A stretch of DNA of 64,000 bases from Cladorhizidae sp. MBARI D1340-BT2. Lineage: Eukaryota > Porifera > Demospongiae > Poecilosclerida > Cladorhizidae. The DNA is taken from positions 20,457,477 to 20,521,476 of the forward strand of contig JAQNBH010000013.1 in the NCBI GenBank assembly GCA_028752905.1, read 5' to 3'. Made by a program: the position numbers and the translations under genes. This document shows, one piece after another, positions 8,313 to 21,581 of the stretch (position 1 is the first letter of the stretch; each line of letters opens with the position of its first letter). The notes below the pieces were generated by a model, which had not been told where the DNA came from, ran no database searches, and was given only the letters and a program-made list of their open reading frames with translations.

Positions 8313-9943
8313 ATAGAGAACACATAATGAAACCTATCATTCGAATCATATCAAGTCCATTACAGTGAAGTGTGCAGAATATATGGATGTTTGTATCAAG
8401 AGAGAGCACTTAGAGAGTCCTATGTTAATAGCTTTACATCAAGTCTATTCAGTGAAGTGTGGATAATCTACGAAGCTAACATGTTTAGCATCAAGATAGA
8501 GAACACATAGAGAAACCTATCCTTCGAGTCATATCAAGACCATTACAGTGAAGTGTGCATAATAAATGGATTTTTGGTATCAACAGAGAGCACAGAGAGA
8601 GACCTGTCTTAATAGCTATATATCAATGAAGTTTGGAGAATCCATGAAGCTAACATATTTAGCATCAAGAGAGAGCAGAGAGAAACCTATCTTGTGATTC
8701 TATCAAGTCCATTACTGTGAAGTATGCAGAATATACGGATGTTTGGTATCAAGAGAGAGAACAGAGAGAGGCCTACCTTTAGAGCTATATATCAAGTCTA
8801 TTAATTGAAGTGTAGAGAATCTATGAAGCTAATATGTTTAGCACAAGATAGAGAACACATAATGAAACCTATCATTCGAATCATATCAAGTCCATTACAG
8901 TGAAGTTTGCAGAATATTATGGATGTTTGATATCAACAGAGAGCACAGGGAGAGACCAATCTTAATAGATATATATCAAGTTTATTCAGTGAAGTGTGGA
9001 GAATCTATGAAGCTAACCTGTCTAGCATCAAGATAGAGAACACATAGAGAAACCTATCATTCGAGTCATATCAAGTCCATTACAGTGAAGTATGCATAAT
9101 AAATGTTTTTTTTGTATCAACAGAGAGCACAGAGAGAGACCTGTCTTAATAGCTATATATCAATGAAGTTTGGAGAATCCATGAAGCTAACATATTTAGC
9201 ATCAAGAGAGAGCAGAGAGAAACCTATCTTGTGATTCTATCAAGTCCATTACTGTGAAGTATGCAAAATATACGGATGTTTGGTATCAAGAGAGAGAACA
9301 GAGAGAGGCCTACCTTTAGAGCTATATATCAAGTCTATTAATTGAAGTGTAGAGAATCTATGAAGCTAACATGTTTAGCACAAGATAGAGAACACTGAGA
9401 GATACCTATCTTGCAAGTCCATTACAGTGAAGTGTGCAGAATATATGGATGTTTGGTATCAAGAGAGAGCACTTAGAGAGTCCTATCTTAATAGCTATAC
9501 ATCAACTCTATTCAGTGAAGTGTGGATAATCTACGAAGCTAACATGTTTACCATCAAGTAAGAGTACAATTCATAACTGCCCTAATTAACAAGACCAAAG
9601 TCCCAGATTTTGTCAACTGATAGAGAAGGCCCTTATCTGCAACATATCAACAGATTATCAATAAATGTAGTGGTTTTTCACTGGCAGGCCACCGCTTTGG
9701 CAACTGGAAAACGCCAGGAAATATCGCAAACCTTACCACTTCAAATCACCATAACTTGCTAATACTTAGAGTACTCAAAAATTTGGCACGTACAAAAGAC
9801 AGATAATTAGAAGGGTTATCAGGTGATATAAAAATTATCTTTTTTGAATAAAGTTTAGAAAAGTTATGAGCTTTACGGCAAAAAAAAAAGATTTTTGGGG
9901 GGAAAATGAGAAACATATAGACCAAATTAGGGCAAATATCAAG
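8313..9943 (+). repeat. Aberrant HOR: seven monomers, one I block
   Basis: The order is m1 (8313-8495), m3' (8496-8669), m4 (8670-8847), m2 (8848-9032), m3 (9033-9206), m4 (9207-9384), m5' (9385-9558) and I (b' subform, 9559-9943), 1631 bp in all. The I block normally placed after m1 is absent, and an m4-to-m2 junction (GCACAAG-ATAGAGAACACATAATG) occurs nowhere else in the window. It looks like a composite of two units joined between monomers. Confidence 0.85.
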
Positions 9944-11606
9944 ATAGAGAACACATAATGAAACCTATCATTCGAATCATATCAAGTCCATTACAGTGAA
10001 GTGTGCAGAATATATGGATGTTTGTATCAAGAGAGAGCACTTAGAGAGTCCTATGTTAATAGCTTTACATCAAGTCTATTCAGTGAAGTGTGGATAATCT
10101 ACGAAGCTAACATGTTTAGCATCAAGTAAGAGTACAATTCATAACTGCCCTAATTAACAAGACCATGTCCCAGATTTTGTCAACTGATAGAGAAGGCCCT
10201 TATCTGCAACATGTCAACAGATTATCAATAAATGTAGTGGTTTTTCACTGGCAGGCCACCGCTTTGGCAACTGGAAAACGCCAGGAAATATCGCAAACCT
10301 TACCACTTCAAATCACCATAACTTGCTAATACTTAGAGAACTCAAACTTTTGGCACGTACAAAAGACAGATAATTAGAAGGGCTATCCGGTGATATAAAA
10401 ATTATCTTTTTTGGGTAAAGTGTAGAACAGTTATGAGCTTTACGGCAAAAAAACAAGATTTTTGGGGGGAAAATGAGAAACATATAGTCCAAATTAGGGC
10501 AAATATCAAGATAGAGAACACATAATGAAACCTATCATTCGAATCATATCAAGTCCATTACAGTGAAGTTTGCAGAATATTATGGATGTTTGATATCAAC
10601 AGAGAGCACAGGGAGAGACCAATCTTAATAGCTATATATCAAGTTTATTCAGTGAAGTGTGGAGAATCTATGAAGCTAACCTGTCTAGCATCAAGATAGA
10701 GAACACATAGAGAAACCTATCATTCGAGTCATATCAAGTCCATTACAGTGAAGTATGCATAATAAATGTTTTTTTTGTATCAACAGAGAGCACAGAGAGA
10801 GACCTGTCTTAATAGCTATATATCAATGAAGTTTGGAGAATCCATGAAGCTAACATATTTAGCATCAAGAGAGAGCAGAGAGAAACCTATCTTGTGATTC
10901 TATCAAGTCCATTACTGTGAAGTATGCAGAATATACGGATGTTTGGTATCAAGAGAGAGAACAGAGAGAGGCCTACCTTTAGAGCTATATATCAAGTCTA
11001 TTAATTGAAGTGTAGAGAATCTATGAAGCTAACATGTTTAGCACAAGATAGAGAACACTGAGAGATACCTATCTTGCAAGTCCATTACAGTGAAGGGTGC
11101 AGAATATATGGATGTTTGGTATCAAGAGAGAGCACTTAGAGAGTCCTATCTTAATAGCTATACATCAAGTCTATTCAGTGAAGTGTGGATAATCTACGAA
11201 GCTAACATGTTTACCATCAAGTAAGAGTACAATTCATAACTGCCCTAATTAACAAGACCAAAGTCCCAGATTTTGTCAACTGATAGAGAAGGCCCTTATC
11301 TGCAACATATCAACAGATTATCAATAAATGTAGTGGTTTTTCACTGGCAGGCCACCGCTTTGGCAACTGGAAAACGCCAGGAAATATCGCAAACCTTACC
11401 ACTTCAAATCACCATAACTTGCTAATACTTAGAGTACTCAAAAATTTGGCACGTACAAAAGACAGATAATTAGAAGGGCTATCCGGTGATATAAAAATTA
11501 TCTTTTTTGGATAAAGTTTAGAAAAGTTATGAGCTTTACGGCAAAAAAACAAGATTTTTGGGGGGAAAATGAGAAACATATAGACCAAATTAGGGCAAAT
11601 ATCAAG
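9944..11606 (+). repeat. Canonical HOR copy
   Basis: 1663 bp, with I blocks at 10127 (a) and 11222 (b). m1 has the TATGTTAATAG variant and CAAGAGAGAGC, as in copies 1-4. Confidence 0.88.
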
Positions 11607-13268
11607 ATAGAGAACACATAATGAAACCTATCATTCGAATCATATCAAGTCCATTACAGTGAAGTGTGCAGAATATATGGATGTTTGTATCAAGAAAGAG
11701 CACTTAGAGAGTCCTATCTTAATAGCTTTACATCAAGTCTATTCAGTGAAGTGTGGATAATCTACGAAGCTAACATGTTTAGCATCAAGTAAGAGTACAA
11801 TTCATAACTGCCCTAATTAACAAGACCATGTCCCAGATTTTGTCAACTGATAGAGAAGGCCCTTATCTGCAACATGTCAACAGATTATCAATAAATGTAG
11901 TGGTTTTTCACTGGCAGGCCACCGCTTTGGCAACTGGAAAACGCCAGGAAATATCGCAAACCTTACCACTTCAAATCACCATAACTTGCTAATACTTAGA
12001 GAACTCAAACTTTTGGCACGTACAAAAGACAGATAATTAGAAGGGCTATCCGGTGATATAAAAATTATCTTTTTTGGGTAAAGTGTAGAACAGTTATGAG
12101 CTTTACGGCAAAAAAACAAGATTTTTTGGGGGAAAATGAAAACATATAGTCCAAATTAGGGCAAATATCAAGATAGAGAACACATAATGAAACCTATCAT
12201 TCGAATCATATCAAGTCCATTACAGTGAAGTTTGCAGATTATTATGGATGTTTGATATCAACAGAGAGCACAGGGAGAGACCAATCTTAATAGCTATATA
12301 TCAAGTTTATTCAGTGAAGTGTGGAGAATCTATGAAGCTAACCTGTCTAGCATCAAGATAGAGAACACATAGAGAAACCTATCATTCGAGTCATATCAAG
12401 TCCATTACAGTGAAGTATGCATAATAAATGTTTTTTTTGTATCAACAGAGAGCACAGAGAGAGACCTGTCTTAATAGCTATATATCAATGAAGTTTGGAG
12501 AATCCATGAAGCTAACATATTTAGCATCAAGAGAGAGCAGAGAGAAACCTATCTTGTGATTCTATCAAGTCCATTACTGTGAAGTATGCAGAATATACGG
12601 ATGTTTGGTATCAAGAGAGAGAACAGAGAGAGGCCTACCTTTAGAGCTATATATCAAGTCTATTAATTGAAGTGTAGAGAATCTATGAAGCTAACATGTT
12701 TAGCACAAGATAGAGAACACTGAGAGATACCTATCTTGCAAGTCCATTACAGTGAAGGGTGCAGAATATATGGATGTTTGGTATCAAGAGAGAGCACTTA
12801 GAGAGTCCTATCTTAATAGCTATACATCAAGTCTATTCAGTGAAGTGTGGATAATCTACGAAGCTAACATGTTTACCATCAAGTAAGAGTACAATTCATA
12901 ACTGCCCTAATTAACAAGACCAAAGTCCCAGATTTTGTCAACTGATAGAGAAGGCCCTTATCTGCAACATATCAACAGATTATCAATAAATGTAGTGGTT
13001 TTTCACTGGCAGGCCACCGCTTTGGCAACTGGAAAACGCCAGGAAATATCGCAAACCTTACCACTTCAAATCACCATAACTTGCTAATACTTAGAGTACT
13101 CAAAAATTTGGCACGTACAAAAGACAGATAATTAGAAGGGCTATCCGGTGATATAAAAATTATCTTTTTTGGATAAAGTTTAGAAAAGTTATGAGCTTTA
13201 CGGCAAAAAAACAAGATTTTTGGGGGGAAAATGAGAAACATATAGACCAAATTAGGGCAAATATCAAG
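11607..13268 (+). repeat. Canonical HOR copy
   Basis: 1662 bp, with I blocks at 11790 and 12884. It shows T6G5 and a small deletion in Ia (AAAATGAAAACAT near 12132) and GCAGATTATTATGG in m2. m1 has CAAGAAAGAGC. Confidence 0.88.
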
Positions 13269-14931
13269 ATAGAGAACACATAATGAAACCTATCATTCGA
13301 ATCATATCAAGTCCATTACAGTGAAGTGTGCAGAATATATGGATGTTTGTATCAAGAAAGAGCACTTAGAGAGTCCTATCTTAATAGCTTTACATCAAGT
13401 CTATTCAGTGAAGTGTGGATAATCTACGAAGCTAACATGTTTAGCATCAAGTAAGAGTACAATTCATAACTGCCCTAATTAACAAGACCATGTCCCAGAT
13501 TTTGTCAACTGATAGAGAAGGCCCTTATCTGCAACATGTCAACAGATTATCAATAAATGTAGTGGTTTTTCACTGGCAGGCCACCGCTTTGGCAACTGGA
13601 AAACGCCAGGAAATATCGCAAACCTTACCACTTCAAATCATCATAACTTGCTAATACTTAGAGTACTCAAACTTTTGGCACGTATAAAAGACAGATAATT
13701 AGAAGGGCTATCCGGTGATATAAAAATTATCTTTTTTGGGTAAAGTGTAGAACAGTTATGAGCTTTACGGCAAAAAAACAAGATTTTTGGGGGGAAAATG
13801 AGAAACATATAGTCCAAATTAGGGCAAATATCAAGATAGAGAACACATAATGAAACCTATCATTCGAATCATATCAAGTCCATTACAGTGAAGTTTGCAG
13901 AATATTATGGATGTTTGATATCAACAGAGAGCACAGGGAGAGACCAATCTTAATAGCTATATATCAAGTTTATTCAGTGAAGTGTGGAGAATCTATGAAG
14001 CTAACCTGTCTAGCATCAAGATAGAGAACACATAGAGAAACCTATCATTCGAGTCATATCAAGTCCATTACAGTGAAGTATGCATAATAAATGTTTTTTT
14101 TGTATCAACAGAGAGCACAGAGAGAGACCTGTCTTAATAGCTATATATCAATGAAGTTTGGAGAATCCATGAAGCTAACATATTTAGCATCAAGAGAGAG
14201 CAGAGAGAAACCTATCTTGTGATTCTATCAAGTCCATTACTGTGAAGTATGCAGAATATACGGATGTTTGGTATCAAGAGAGAGAACAGAGAGAGGCCTA
14301 CCTTTAGAGCTATATATCAAGTCTATTAATTGAAGTGTAGAGAATCTATGAAGCTAACATGTTTAGCACAAGATAGAGAACACTGAGAGATACCTATCTT
14401 GCAAGTCCATTACAGTGAAGGGTGCAGAATATATGGATGTTTGGTATCAAGAGAGAGCACTTAGAGAGTCCTATCTTAATAGCTATACATCAAGTCTATT
14501 CAGTGAAGTGTGGATAATCTACGAAGCTAACATGTTTACCATCAAGTAAGAGTACAATTCATAACTGCCCTAATTAACAAGACCAAAGTCCCAGATTTTG
14601 TCAACTGATAGAGAAGGCCCTTATCTGCAACATATCAACAGATTATCAATAAATGTAGTGGTTTTTCACTGGCAGGCCACCGCTTTGGCAACTGGAAAAC
14701 GCCAGGAAATATCGCAAACCTTACCACTTCAAATCACCATAACTTGCTAATACTTAGAGTACTCAAAAATGTGGCACGTACAAAAGACAGATAATTAGAA
14801 GGGCTATCCGGTGATATAAAAATTATCTTTTTTGGATAAAGTTTAGAAAAGTTATGAGCTTTACGGCAAAAAAACAAGATTTTTGGGGGGAAAATGAGAA
14901 ACATATAGACCAAATTAGGGCAAATATCAAG
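13269..14931 (+). repeat. Canonical HOR copy with a' subtype I
   Basis: 1663 bp, with I blocks at 13452 (a', AAATCATCAT and CACGTATAAAAG) and 14547 (b with AAAATGTGG). It matches the copies at 6650 and 23812 in these markers. Confidence 0.88.
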
Positions 14932-16592
14932 ATAGAGAACACATAATGAAACCTATCATTCGAATCATATCAAGTCCATTACAGTGAAGTGTGCAGAATA
15001 TATGGATGTTTGTATCAAGAAAGAGCACTTAGAGAGTCCTATCTTAATAGCTTTACATCAAGTCTATTCAGTGAAGTGTGGATAATCTACGAAGCTAACA
15101 TGTTTAGCATCAAGTAAGAGTACAATTCATAACTGCCCTAATTAACAAGACCATGTCCCAGATTTTGTCAACTGATAGAGAAGGCCCTTATCTGCAACAT
15201 GTCAACAGATTATCAATAAATGTAGTGGTTTTTCACTGGCAGGCCACCGCTTTGGCAACTGGAAAACGCCAGGAAATATCGCAAACCTTACCACTTCAAA
15301 TCACCATAACTTGCTAATACTTAGAGTACTCAAACTTTTGGCACGTATAAAAGACAGATAATTAGAAGGGCTATCCGGTGATATAAAAATTATCTTTTTT
15401 GGGTAAAGTGTAGAACAGTTATGAGCTTTACGGCCAAAAAACAAGATTTTTGGGGGGAAAATGAGAAACATATAGACCAAATTAGGGCAAATATCAAGAT
15501 AGAGAACACATAATGAAACCTATCATTCGAATCATATCAAGTCCATTACAGTGAAGTGTGCAGAATATATGGATGTTTGTATCAAGAGAGAGCACTTACA
15601 GAGTCCTATCTTAATAGCTTTACATCAAGTCTATTCAGTGAAGTGTGGATAATCTACGAAGCTAACATGTTTAGCATCAAGATAGAGAACACATAGAGAA
15701 ACCTATCCTTCGAGTCATATCAAGTCCATTACAGTGAAGTGTGCATAATAAATGGATTTTTGGTATCAACAGAGAGCACAGAGAGAGACCTGTCTTAATA
15801 GCTATATATCAATGAAGTTTGGAGAATCCATGAAGCTTACATATTTAGCATCAAGAGAGAGCAGAGAGAAACCTATCTTGTGATTCTATCAAGTCCATTA
15901 CTGTGAAGTATGCAGAATATACAGATGTTTGGTATCAAGAGAGAGAACAGAGAGAGGACTACCTTTAGAGCTATATATCAAGTCTATTAATTGAAGTGTA
16001 GAGAATCTATGAAGCTAACATGTTTAGCTCAAGATAGAGAACACTGAGAGATACCTATCTTGCAAGTCCATTACAGTGAAGTGTGCAGAATATATGGATG
16101 TTTGATATCAAGAGAGAGCACTTAGAGAGTCCTATCTTAATAGCTATACATCAAGTCTATTCAGTGAAGTGTGGATAATCTACGAAGCTAACATGTTTAG
16201 CATCAAGTAAGAGTACAATTCATAACTGCCCTAATTAACAAGACCAAAGTCCCAGATTTTGTCAACTGATAGAGAAGGCCCTTATCTCCAACATGTCAAC
16301 AGATTATCAATAAATGTAGTGGTTTTTCACTGGCAGGCCACCGCTTTGGCAACTGGAAAACGCCAGGAAATATCGCAAACCTTACCACTTCAAATCACCA
16401 TAACTTGCTAATACTTAGAGTACTCAAAATTTTGGCACGTACAAAAGACAGATAATTAGAAGGGCTATCCGGTGATATAAAAATTATCTTTTTTGGGTAA
16501 AGTGTAGAAAAGTTATGAGATTTACGGCCAAAAAAAAAGATTTTTGTGGGAAAAATGAGAAACATATAGACCAAATTAGGGCAAATATCAAG
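14932..16592 (+). repeat. Diverged HOR: m1-Ia'-m1-m3'-m4'-m5''-I''
   Basis: 1661 bp. After Ia' (15115) comes a second m1 in place of m2 (with the private base CTTACAGAGTCC near 15597). It is followed by m3' (GAAGCTTACATATT), m4' (TATACAGATG, GGACTACC), m5'' (TTTGATATCAAGAG) and I'' at 16208. The I'' markers are CTCCAACATG, CAAAATTTTGG, GAGATTTACGGCC and TTTGTGGGAAAAATG. This is the first of four occurrences of the diverged lineage. Confidence 0.85.
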
Positions 16593-17688
16593 ATAGAGAA
16601 CACATAATGAAACCTATCATTCGAATCATATCAAGTCCATTACAGTGAAGTTTGCAGAATATTATGGATGTTTGATATCAACAGAGAGCACAGGGAGAGA
16701 CCAATCTTAATAGATATATATCAAGTTTATTCAGTGAAGTGTGGAGAATCTATGAAGCTAACCTGTCTAGCATCAAGATAGAGAACACATAGAGAAACCT
16801 ATCATTCGAGTCATATCAAGTCCATTACAGTGAAGTATGCATAATAAATGTTTTTTTTGTATCAACAGAGAGCACAGAGAGAGACCTGTCTTAATAGCTA
16901 TATATCAATGAAGTTTGGAGAATCCATGAAGCTAACATATTTAGCATCAAGAGAGAGCAGAGAGAAACCTATCTTGTGATTCTATCAAGTCCATTACTGT
17001 GAAGTATGCAAAATATACGGATGTTTGGTATCAAGAGAGAGAACAGAGAGAGGCCTACCTTTAGAGCTATATATCAAGTCTATTAATTGAAGTGTAGAGA
17101 ATCTATGAAGCTAACATGTTTAGCACAAGATAGAGAACACTGAGAGATACCTATCTTGCAAGTCCATTACAGTGAAGTGTGCAGAATATATGGATGTTTG
17201 GTATCAAGAGAGAGCACTTAGAGAGTCCTATCTTAATAGCTATACATCAACTCTATTCAGTGAAGTGTGGATAATCTACGAAGCTAACATGTTTACCATC
17301 AAGTAAGAGTACAATTCATAACTGCCCTAATTAACAAGACCAAAGTCCCAGATTTTGTCAACTGATAGAGAAGGCCCTTATCTGCAACATATCAACAGAT
17401 TATCAATAAATGTAGTGGTTTTTCACTGGCAGGCCACCGCTTTGGCAACTGGAAAACGCCAGGAAATATCGCAAACCTTACCACTTCAAATCACCATAAC
17501 TTGCTAATACTTAGAGTACTCAAAAATTTGGCACGTACAAAAGACAGATAATTAGAAGGGCTATCAGGTGATATAAAAATTATCTTTTTTGAATAAAGTT
17601 TAGAAAAGTTATGAGCTTTACGGCAAAAAAAAAAGATTTTTGGGGGGGAAATGAGAAACATATAGACCAAATTAGGGCAAATATCAAG
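16593..17688 (+). repeat. Short HOR lacking m1-Ia: m2-m3-m4-m5'-Ib'
   Basis: 1096 bp. m2 follows I'' directly, with AATAGATATATATC in place of AATAGCTATATATC. m4 has TGCAAAATATACGG, m5' has ACATCAACTC, and the I block at 17304 has ATCAGGTGAT, TTTTGAATAAAG and G7A3. Confidence 0.85.
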
Positions 17689-19351
17689 ATAGAGAACACA
17701 TAATGAAACCTATCATTCGAATCATATCAAGTCCATTACAGTGAAGTGTGCAGAATATATGGATGTTTGTATCAAGAGAGAGCACTTAGAGAGTCCTATG
17801 TTAATAGCTTTACATCAAGTCTATTCAGTGAAGTGTGGATAATCTACGAAGCTAACATGTTTAGCATCAAGTAAGAGTACAATTCATAACTGCCCTAATT
17901 AACAAGACCATGTCCCAGATTTTGTCAACTGATAGAGAAGGCCCTTATCTGCAACATGTCAACAGATTATCAATAAATGTAGTGGTTTTTCACTGGCAGG
18001 CCACCGCTTTGGCAACTGGAAAACGCCAGGAAATATCGCAAACCTTACCACTTCAAATCACCATAACTTGCTAATACTTAGAGAACTCAAACTTTTGGCA
18101 CGTACAAAAGACAGATAATTAGAAGGGCTATCCGGTGATATAAAAATTATCTTTTTTGGGTAAAGTGTAGAACAGTTATGAGCTTTACGGCAAAAAAACA
18201 AGATTTTTGGGGGGAAAATGAGAAACATATAGTCCAAATTAGGGCAAATATCAAGATAGAGAACACATAATGAAACCTATCATTCGAATCATATCAAGTC
18301 CATTACAGTGAAGTTTGCAGAATATTATGGATGTTTGATATCAACAGAGAGCACAGGGAGAGACCAATCTTAATAGCTATATATCAAGTTTATTCAGTGA
18401 AGTGTGGAGAATCTATGAAGCTAACCTGTCTAGCATCAAGATAGAGAACACATAGAGAAACCTATCATTCGAGTCATATCAAGTCCATTACAGTGAAGTA
18501 TGCATAATAAATGTTTTTTTTGTATCAACAGAGAGCACAGAGAGAGACCTGTCTTAATAGCTATATATCAATGAAGTTTGGAGAATCCATGAAGCTAACA
18601 TATTTAGCATCAAGAGAGAGCAGAGAGAAACCTATCTTGTGATTCTATCAAGTCCATTACTGTGAAGTATGCAGAATATACGGATGTTTGGTATCAAGAG
18701 AGAGAACAGAGAGAGGCCTACCTTTAGAGCTATATATCAAGTCTATTAATTGAAGTGTAGAGAATCTATGAAGCTAACATGTTTAGCACAAGATAGAGAA
18801 CACTGAGAGATACCTATCTTGCAAGTCCATTACAGTGAAGGGTGCAGAATATATGGATGTTTGGTATCAAGAGAGAGCACTTAGAGAGTCCTATCTTAAT
18901 AGCTATACATCAAGTCTATTCAGTGAAGTGTGGATAATCTACGAAGCTAACATGTTTACCATCAAGTAAGAGTACAATTCATAACTGCCCTAATTAACAA
19001 GACCAAAGTCCCAGATTTTGTCAACTGATAGAGAAGGCCCTTATCTGCAACATATCAACAGATTATCAATAAATGTAGTGGTTTTTCACTGGCAGGCCAC
19101 CGCTTTGGCAACTGGAAAACGCCAGGAAATATCGCAAACCTTACCACTTCAAATCACCATAACTTGCTAATACTTAGAGTACTCAAAAATTTGGCACGTA
19201 CAAAAGACAGATAATTAGAAGGGCTATCCGGTGATATAAAAATTATCTTTTTTGGATAAAGTTTAGAAAAGTTATGAGCTTTACGGCAAAAAAACAAGAT
19301 TTTTGGGGGGAAAATGAGAAACATATAGACCAAATTAGGGCAAATATCAAG
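17689..19351 (+). repeat. Canonical HOR copy
   Basis: 1663 bp, with I blocks at 17872 and 18967. It opens the canonical part of a block that is repeated 13,867 bp downstream (31556-33218). Confidence 0.88.
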
Positions 19352-19918
19352 ATAGAGAACACATAATGAAACCTATCATTCGAATCATATCAAGTCCATT
19401 ACAGTGAAGTGTGCAGAATATATGGATGTTTGTATCAAGAAAGAGCACTTAGAGAGTCCTATCTTAATAGCTTTACATCAAGTCTATTCAGTGAAGTGTG
19501 GATAATCTACGAAGCTAACATGTTTAGCATCAAGTAAGAGTACAATTCATAACTGCCCTAATTAACAAGACCATGTCCCAGATTTTGTCAACTGATAGAG
19601 AAGGCCCTTATCTGCAACATGTCAACAGATTATCAATAAATGTAGTGGTTTTTCACTGGCAGGCCACCGCTTTGGCAACTGGAAAACGCCAGGAAATATC
19701 GCAAACCTTACCACTTCAAATCACCATAACTTGCTAATACTTAGAGTACTCAAAAATTTGGCACGTACAAAAGACAGATAATTAGAAGGGCTATCAGGTG
19801 ATATAAAAATTATCTTTTTTGAATAAAGTTTAGAAAAGTTATGAGCTTTACGGCAAAAAAAAAAGATTTTTGGGGGGAAAATGAGAAACATATAGACCAA
19901 ATTAGGGCAAATATCAAG
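19352..19918 (+). repeat. Extra m1-I unit with hybrid I block
   Basis: 567 bp: m1 then an I block (19535-19918) whose head is type a (ACCATGTCC, CAACATGTC) and whose tail is type b' (CAAAAATTTGG, ATCAGGTGAT, TTTTGAATAAAG, TAGACC). It is followed by another m1. The switch lies between about 19621 and 19750. Confidence 0.85.
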
Positions 19919-21581
19919 ATAGAGAACACATAATGAAACCTATCATTCGAATCATATCAAGTCCATTACAGTGAAGTGTGCAGAATATATGGATGTTTGT
20001 ATCAAGAGAGAGCACTTAGAGAGTCCTATGTTAATAGCTTTACATCAAGTCTATTCAGTGAAGTGTGGATAATCTACGAAGCTAACATGTTTAGCATCAA
20101 GTAAGAGTACAATTCATAACTGCCCTAATTAACAAGACCATGTCCCAGATTTTGTCAACTGATAGAGAAGGCCCTTATCTGCAACATGTCAACAGATTAT
20201 CAATAAATGTAGTGGTTTTTCACTGGCAGGCCACCGCTTTGGCAACTGGAAAACGCCAGGAAATATCGCAAACCTTACCACTTCAAATCACCATAACTTG
20301 CTAATACTTAGAGAACTCAAACTTTTGGCACGTACAAAAGACAGATAATTAGAAGGGCTATCCGGTGATATAAAAATTATCTTTTTTGGGTAAAGTGTAG
20401 AACAGTTATGAGCTTTACGGCAAAAAAACAAGATTTTTGGGGGGAAAATGAGAAACATATAGTCCAAATTAGGGCAAATATCAAGATAGAGAACACATAA
20501 TGAAACCTATCATTCGAATCATATCAAGTCCATTACAGTGAAGTTTGCAGAATATTATGGATGTTTGATATCAACAGAGAGCACAGGGAGAGACCAATCT
20601 TAATAGCTATATATCAAGTTTATTCAGTGAAGTGTGGAGAATCTATGAAGCTAACCTGTCTAGCATCAAGATAGAGAACACATAGAGAAACCTATCATTC
20701 GAGTCATATCAAGTCCATTACAGTGAAGTATGCATAATAAATGTTTTTTTTGTATCAACAGAGAGCACAGAGAGAGACCTGTCTTAATAGCTATATATCA
20801 ATGAAGTTTGGAGAATCCATGAAGCTAACATATTTAGCATCAAGAGAGAGCAGAGAGAAACCTATCTTGTGATTCTATCAAGTCCATTACTGTGAAGTAT
20901 GCAGAATATACGGATGTTTGGTATCAAGAGAGAGAACAGAGAGAGGCCTACCTTTAGAGCTATATATCAAGTCTATTAATTGAAGTGTAGAGAATCTATG
21001 AAGCTAACATGTTTAGCACAAGATAGAGAACACTGAGAGATACCTATCTTGCAAGTCCATTACAGTGAAGGGTGCAGAATATATGGATGTTTGGTATCAA
21101 GAGAGAGCACTTAGAGAGTCCTATCTTAATAGCTATACATCAAGTCTATTCAGTGAAGTGTGGATAATCTACGAAGCTAACATGTTTACCATCAAGTAAG
21201 AGTACAATTCATAACTGCCCTAATTAACAAGACCAAAGTCCCAGATTTTGTCAACTGATAGAGAAGGCCCTTATCTGCAACATATCAACAGATTATCAAT
21301 AAATGTAGTGGTTTTTCACTGGCAGGCCACCGCTTTGGCAACTGGAAAACGCCAGGAAATATCGCAAACCTTACCACTTCAAATCACCATAACTTGCTAA
21401 TACTTAGAGTACTCAAAAATTTGGCACGTACAAAAGACAGATAATTAGAAGGGCTATCCGATGATATAAAAATTATCTTTTTTGGATAAAGTTTAGAAAA
21501 GTTATGAGCTTTACGGCAAAAAAACAAGATTTTTGGGGGGAAAATGAGAAACATTTAGACCAAATTAGGGCAAATATCAAG
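19919..21581 (+). repeat. Canonical HOR copy
   Basis: 1663 bp, with I blocks at 20102 and 21197. Ib has CCGATGATAT and a private AACATTTAGACC near 21551-21560. Confidence 0.88.
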
